From: Bacteroidales bacterium
Lineage (GTDB): Bacteria; Bacteroidota; Bacteroidia; Bacteroidales; UBA932
Direction: 5' to 3'
Assembly: GCA_016293535.1 (NCBI GenBank)
Contig: JAEDEB010000042.1
Location: 1-18,486 of the forward strand
DNA: 18,486 nucleotides
Part shown: positions 17,220 to 18,486 of the stretch, piece after piece
Numbering within the stretch: the first letter of the stretch is position 1
How the letters are laid out: each line of letters starts with the position of its first letter
Program-made: the position numbers and the translations under genes
Notes under the pieces: generated by a model
The model's database searches: none
Told to the model about the DNA's origin: nothing
What the model saw: the letters and a program-made list of their open reading frames with translations, nothing else

Positions 17220-17300
17220 CTTTACTGTTAATGGACACTGCCGGGTGGAAGCGATTGGCAATGTCTGTTCAACATAATCAAATCGTAACCTTTGATTTAG
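17220..17300. other. 81-base spacer between tRNA-Trp and secE
   Basis: No gene is seen. On the minus strand the spacer follows the tRNA 3' end directly, with no encoded CCA. A weak TATGTTGA, loosely like a -7 element, occurs on the minus strand around 17270-17278 but lacks a matched upstream element, so secE is most simply transcribed together with the tRNA. Confidence 0.4.
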
Positions 17301-17371
17301 CAGGGGAAGCAGGATTCGAACCCACATCGACGGTTTTGGAGACCGCTGAACTACCCTTGTTCTATTCCCCT
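17301..17371 (-). tRNA. tRNA-Trp (anticodon CCA)
   Basis: A 71-base tRNA that folds fully by eye: acceptor stem AGGGGAA/TTCCCCT, D stem GAAC/GTTC with a 7-base loop, anticodon stem GCGGT/ACCGT with loop CTCCAAA and anticodon CCA, a 4-base variable loop, and T arm GTGGG-TTCGAAT-CCTGC. The discriminator base is G, as expected for tryptophan tRNA. The 3' CCA is not encoded. The second and third pairs of the T stem are U-G and G-U wobbles. It lies between tuf and secE, as in many bacteria including Bacteroidota. Confidence 0.96.
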
Positions 17372-17402
17372 AAAAAAGTGGGCGTCGGGTAGGACACCCA
17401 CT
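17372..17402 (-). terminator. Intrinsic terminator after tuf, touching tRNA-Trp
   Basis: AGTGGG (17377-17382) and CCCACT (17397-17402) form a 6-bp stem, extended inside by two more pairs past one mismatch. On the minus strand it is followed at once by six T (complement of 17372-17377). The T-run ends exactly where tRNA-Trp begins (17371). It should end many tuf transcripts; the tRNA and secE would depend on read-through, as there is no room for another promoter after it. Confidence 0.8.
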
Positions 17403-17425
17403 CTGAATATTATTGATTGTCTGAA

Positions 17426-18486
17426 TTAGTCAACAATCTTGGTTACCTGACCTGCACCTACGGTACGTCCACCCTCGCGGATTGCGAAACGGAGACCCTC
17501 GTTGAGTGCTACAGGGTAGATGAGCTCTACGGTGATAGTTACGTTATCGCCAGGCATTACCATCTCTACTCCCTCTGGAAGAGTGATCTCACCAGTGATG
17601 TCGAGAGTACGGAGGAAGAACTGAGGACGATAGTGGTTGTGGAATGGAGTATGACGACCACCCTCATCTTTCTTGAGGACATAGATCTCAGCCTGGAACT
17701 TGTTGTGCGGATGGATTACACCTGGGTGTGCAAGCACCTGACCACGCTTGATCTCCTTCTTGTCGATACCACGGAGGAGGATACCTACGTTATCACCAGC
17801 CTCACCCTCGTCGAGGATCTTGCGGAACATCTCGACACCGGTAACGACAGAGTTCTTAGGCTCCTCACCGAGACCTACGATCTCGACAGCGTCACCTACG
17901 TGAACGACACCTGTCTCGATACGGCCGGTAGCAACGGTACCACGACCTGTGATGGAGAAGATGTCCTCGATAGGCATAAGGAATGGCTTCTCGTTATCAC
18001 GTGGAGGAAGCGGAATATACTCGTCAACTGCATTCATGAGCTCCATTACCTTCTCCTCGTACTGAGGATCGCCGTTGAGCGCACCAAGTGCGGAACCGCG
18101 GATAACAGGAGCATCGTCGCCGTCGAAGTTGTAGAAGGAAAGAAGGTCACGAACCTCCATCTCCACGAGGTCGATCATCTCAGGATCGTCAACGATATCC
18201 ACCTTGTTGAGGAATACGACGATTCTTGGGACGTTCACCTGGCGTGCGAGAAGGATGTGCTCGCGGGTCTGAGGCATAGGACCGTCAGTAGCGGCAACCA
18301 CAAGGATTGCACCATCCATCTGAGCGGCACCTGTAACCATGTTCTTCACATAGTCGGCGTGGCCCGGGCAGTCAACGTGTGCATAGTGACGCTTCTCGGT
18401 CTGATACTCTACGTGAGCGGTGTTGATTGTGATACCGCGCTCCTTCTCCTCAGGTGCGTTGTCGATCTGGTCGAAGGACTTAACCT
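17426..18486 (-). CDS. tuf: Elongation factor Tu, 5' end outside the window
   Basis: The frame runs to the window edge, so about 352 residues are present and roughly 43 N-terminal residues, including the P-loop, are missing. EF-Tu delivers aminoacyl-tRNA to the ribosome using GTP. Visible features are switch I (ERGITINTAHVEY), the G3 motif DCPGHADYV, the NKVD base-specificity motif, and GSAL as the G5 motif; domains 2 and 3 are complete, with the conserved TGRIETG, the GGRHTPFHNHYRPQF loop, and the C-terminal FAIREGGRTVGAGQVTKI. Length and sequence are normal for Bacteroidota. An ATG at 18347-18349 is internal and is not the start. A terminator follows 24 bases after the stop codon. Confidence 0.98.
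   Translation of the reverse strand, partial: VKSFDQIDNAPEEKERGITINTAHVEYQTEKRHYAHVDCPGHADYVKNMVTGAAQMDGAILVVAATDGPMPQTREHILLARQVNVPRIVVFLNKVDIVDDPEMIDLVEMEVRDLLSFYNFDGDDAPVIRGSALGALNGDPQYEEKVMELMNAVDEYIPLPPRDNEKPFLMPIEDIFSITGRGTVATGRIETGVVHVGDAVEIVGLGEEPKNSVVTGVEMFRKILDEGEAGDNVGILLRGIDKKEIKRGQVLAHPGVIHPHNKFQAEIYVLKKDEGGRHTPFHNHYRPQFFLRTLDITGEITLPEGVEMVMPGDNVTITVELIYPVALNEGLRFAIREGGRTVGAGQVTKIVD

Noticed and set aside
17220..17327. Upstream in-frame extension of secE
   Set aside because: It would overlap tRNA-Trp and give residues unlike any SecE; the ATG at 17219 gives the usual N-terminus.
1..18486. CRISPR arrays, insertion sequences, phage genes or toxin-antitoxin pairs
   Set aside because: No spaced direct repeats, transposase motifs, terminal inverted repeats, phage proteins or small paired genes were seen; nearly all bases belong to identified core genes.

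Overview
The window is chromosomal DNA from a member of the Bacteroidota, most likely the order Bacteroidales, with a moderately GC-rich genome. This rests on the gene order tuf - tRNA-Trp - secE - nusG - rplK - rplA - rplJ - rplL - rpoB - rpoC, on RpoB and RpoC proteins of Bacteroidota type, on a SusD-era style lipoprotein glycosidase typical of gut glycan degraders, and on start sites without clear Shine-Dalgarno sequences. The exact genus cannot be read from the sequence alone.

Plus strand, 1-6061: the 3' half of a YhhN-family membrane protein; a TrmH/SpoU-family RNA 2'-O-methyltransferase; a very large lipoprotein of 1175 residues that joins a complete GH92 alpha-mannosidase domain to a complete GH125 exo-alpha-1,6-mannosidase domain; a short shikimate dehydrogenase (aroE); and single-stranded DNA-binding protein (ssb), four bases after aroE.

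A strong bidirectional terminator (6085-6131) separates this set from the convergent minus-strand block.

Minus strand, 18486-6170: the 3' part of tuf, an intrinsic terminator whose T-run touches the first base of tRNA-Trp(CCA), then secE, nusG, rplK, rplA, rplJ, rplL, a second perfect 12-bp stem with T-run, and rpoB and rpoC. These encode translation elongation, protein export, transcription elongation, the ribosomal L1/L11 and L10/L12 stalks, and the two large RNA polymerase subunits. The two internal hairpins divide the block into tuf / tRNA-Trp-to-rplL / rpoBC and probably set the expression ratio between them.

Most of the window is core housekeeping DNA. The items most worth a second look are the GH92-GH125 fusion, which stands alone without SusC/SusD neighbours, an asparagine in RpoB at the position equivalent to E. 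coli His526 in the rifampicin region, and the terminator that abuts tRNA-Trp. I do not see a new defence, mobile or RNA-guided system here, and there are no repeats arrays, insertion sequences or attachment sites that I can support.
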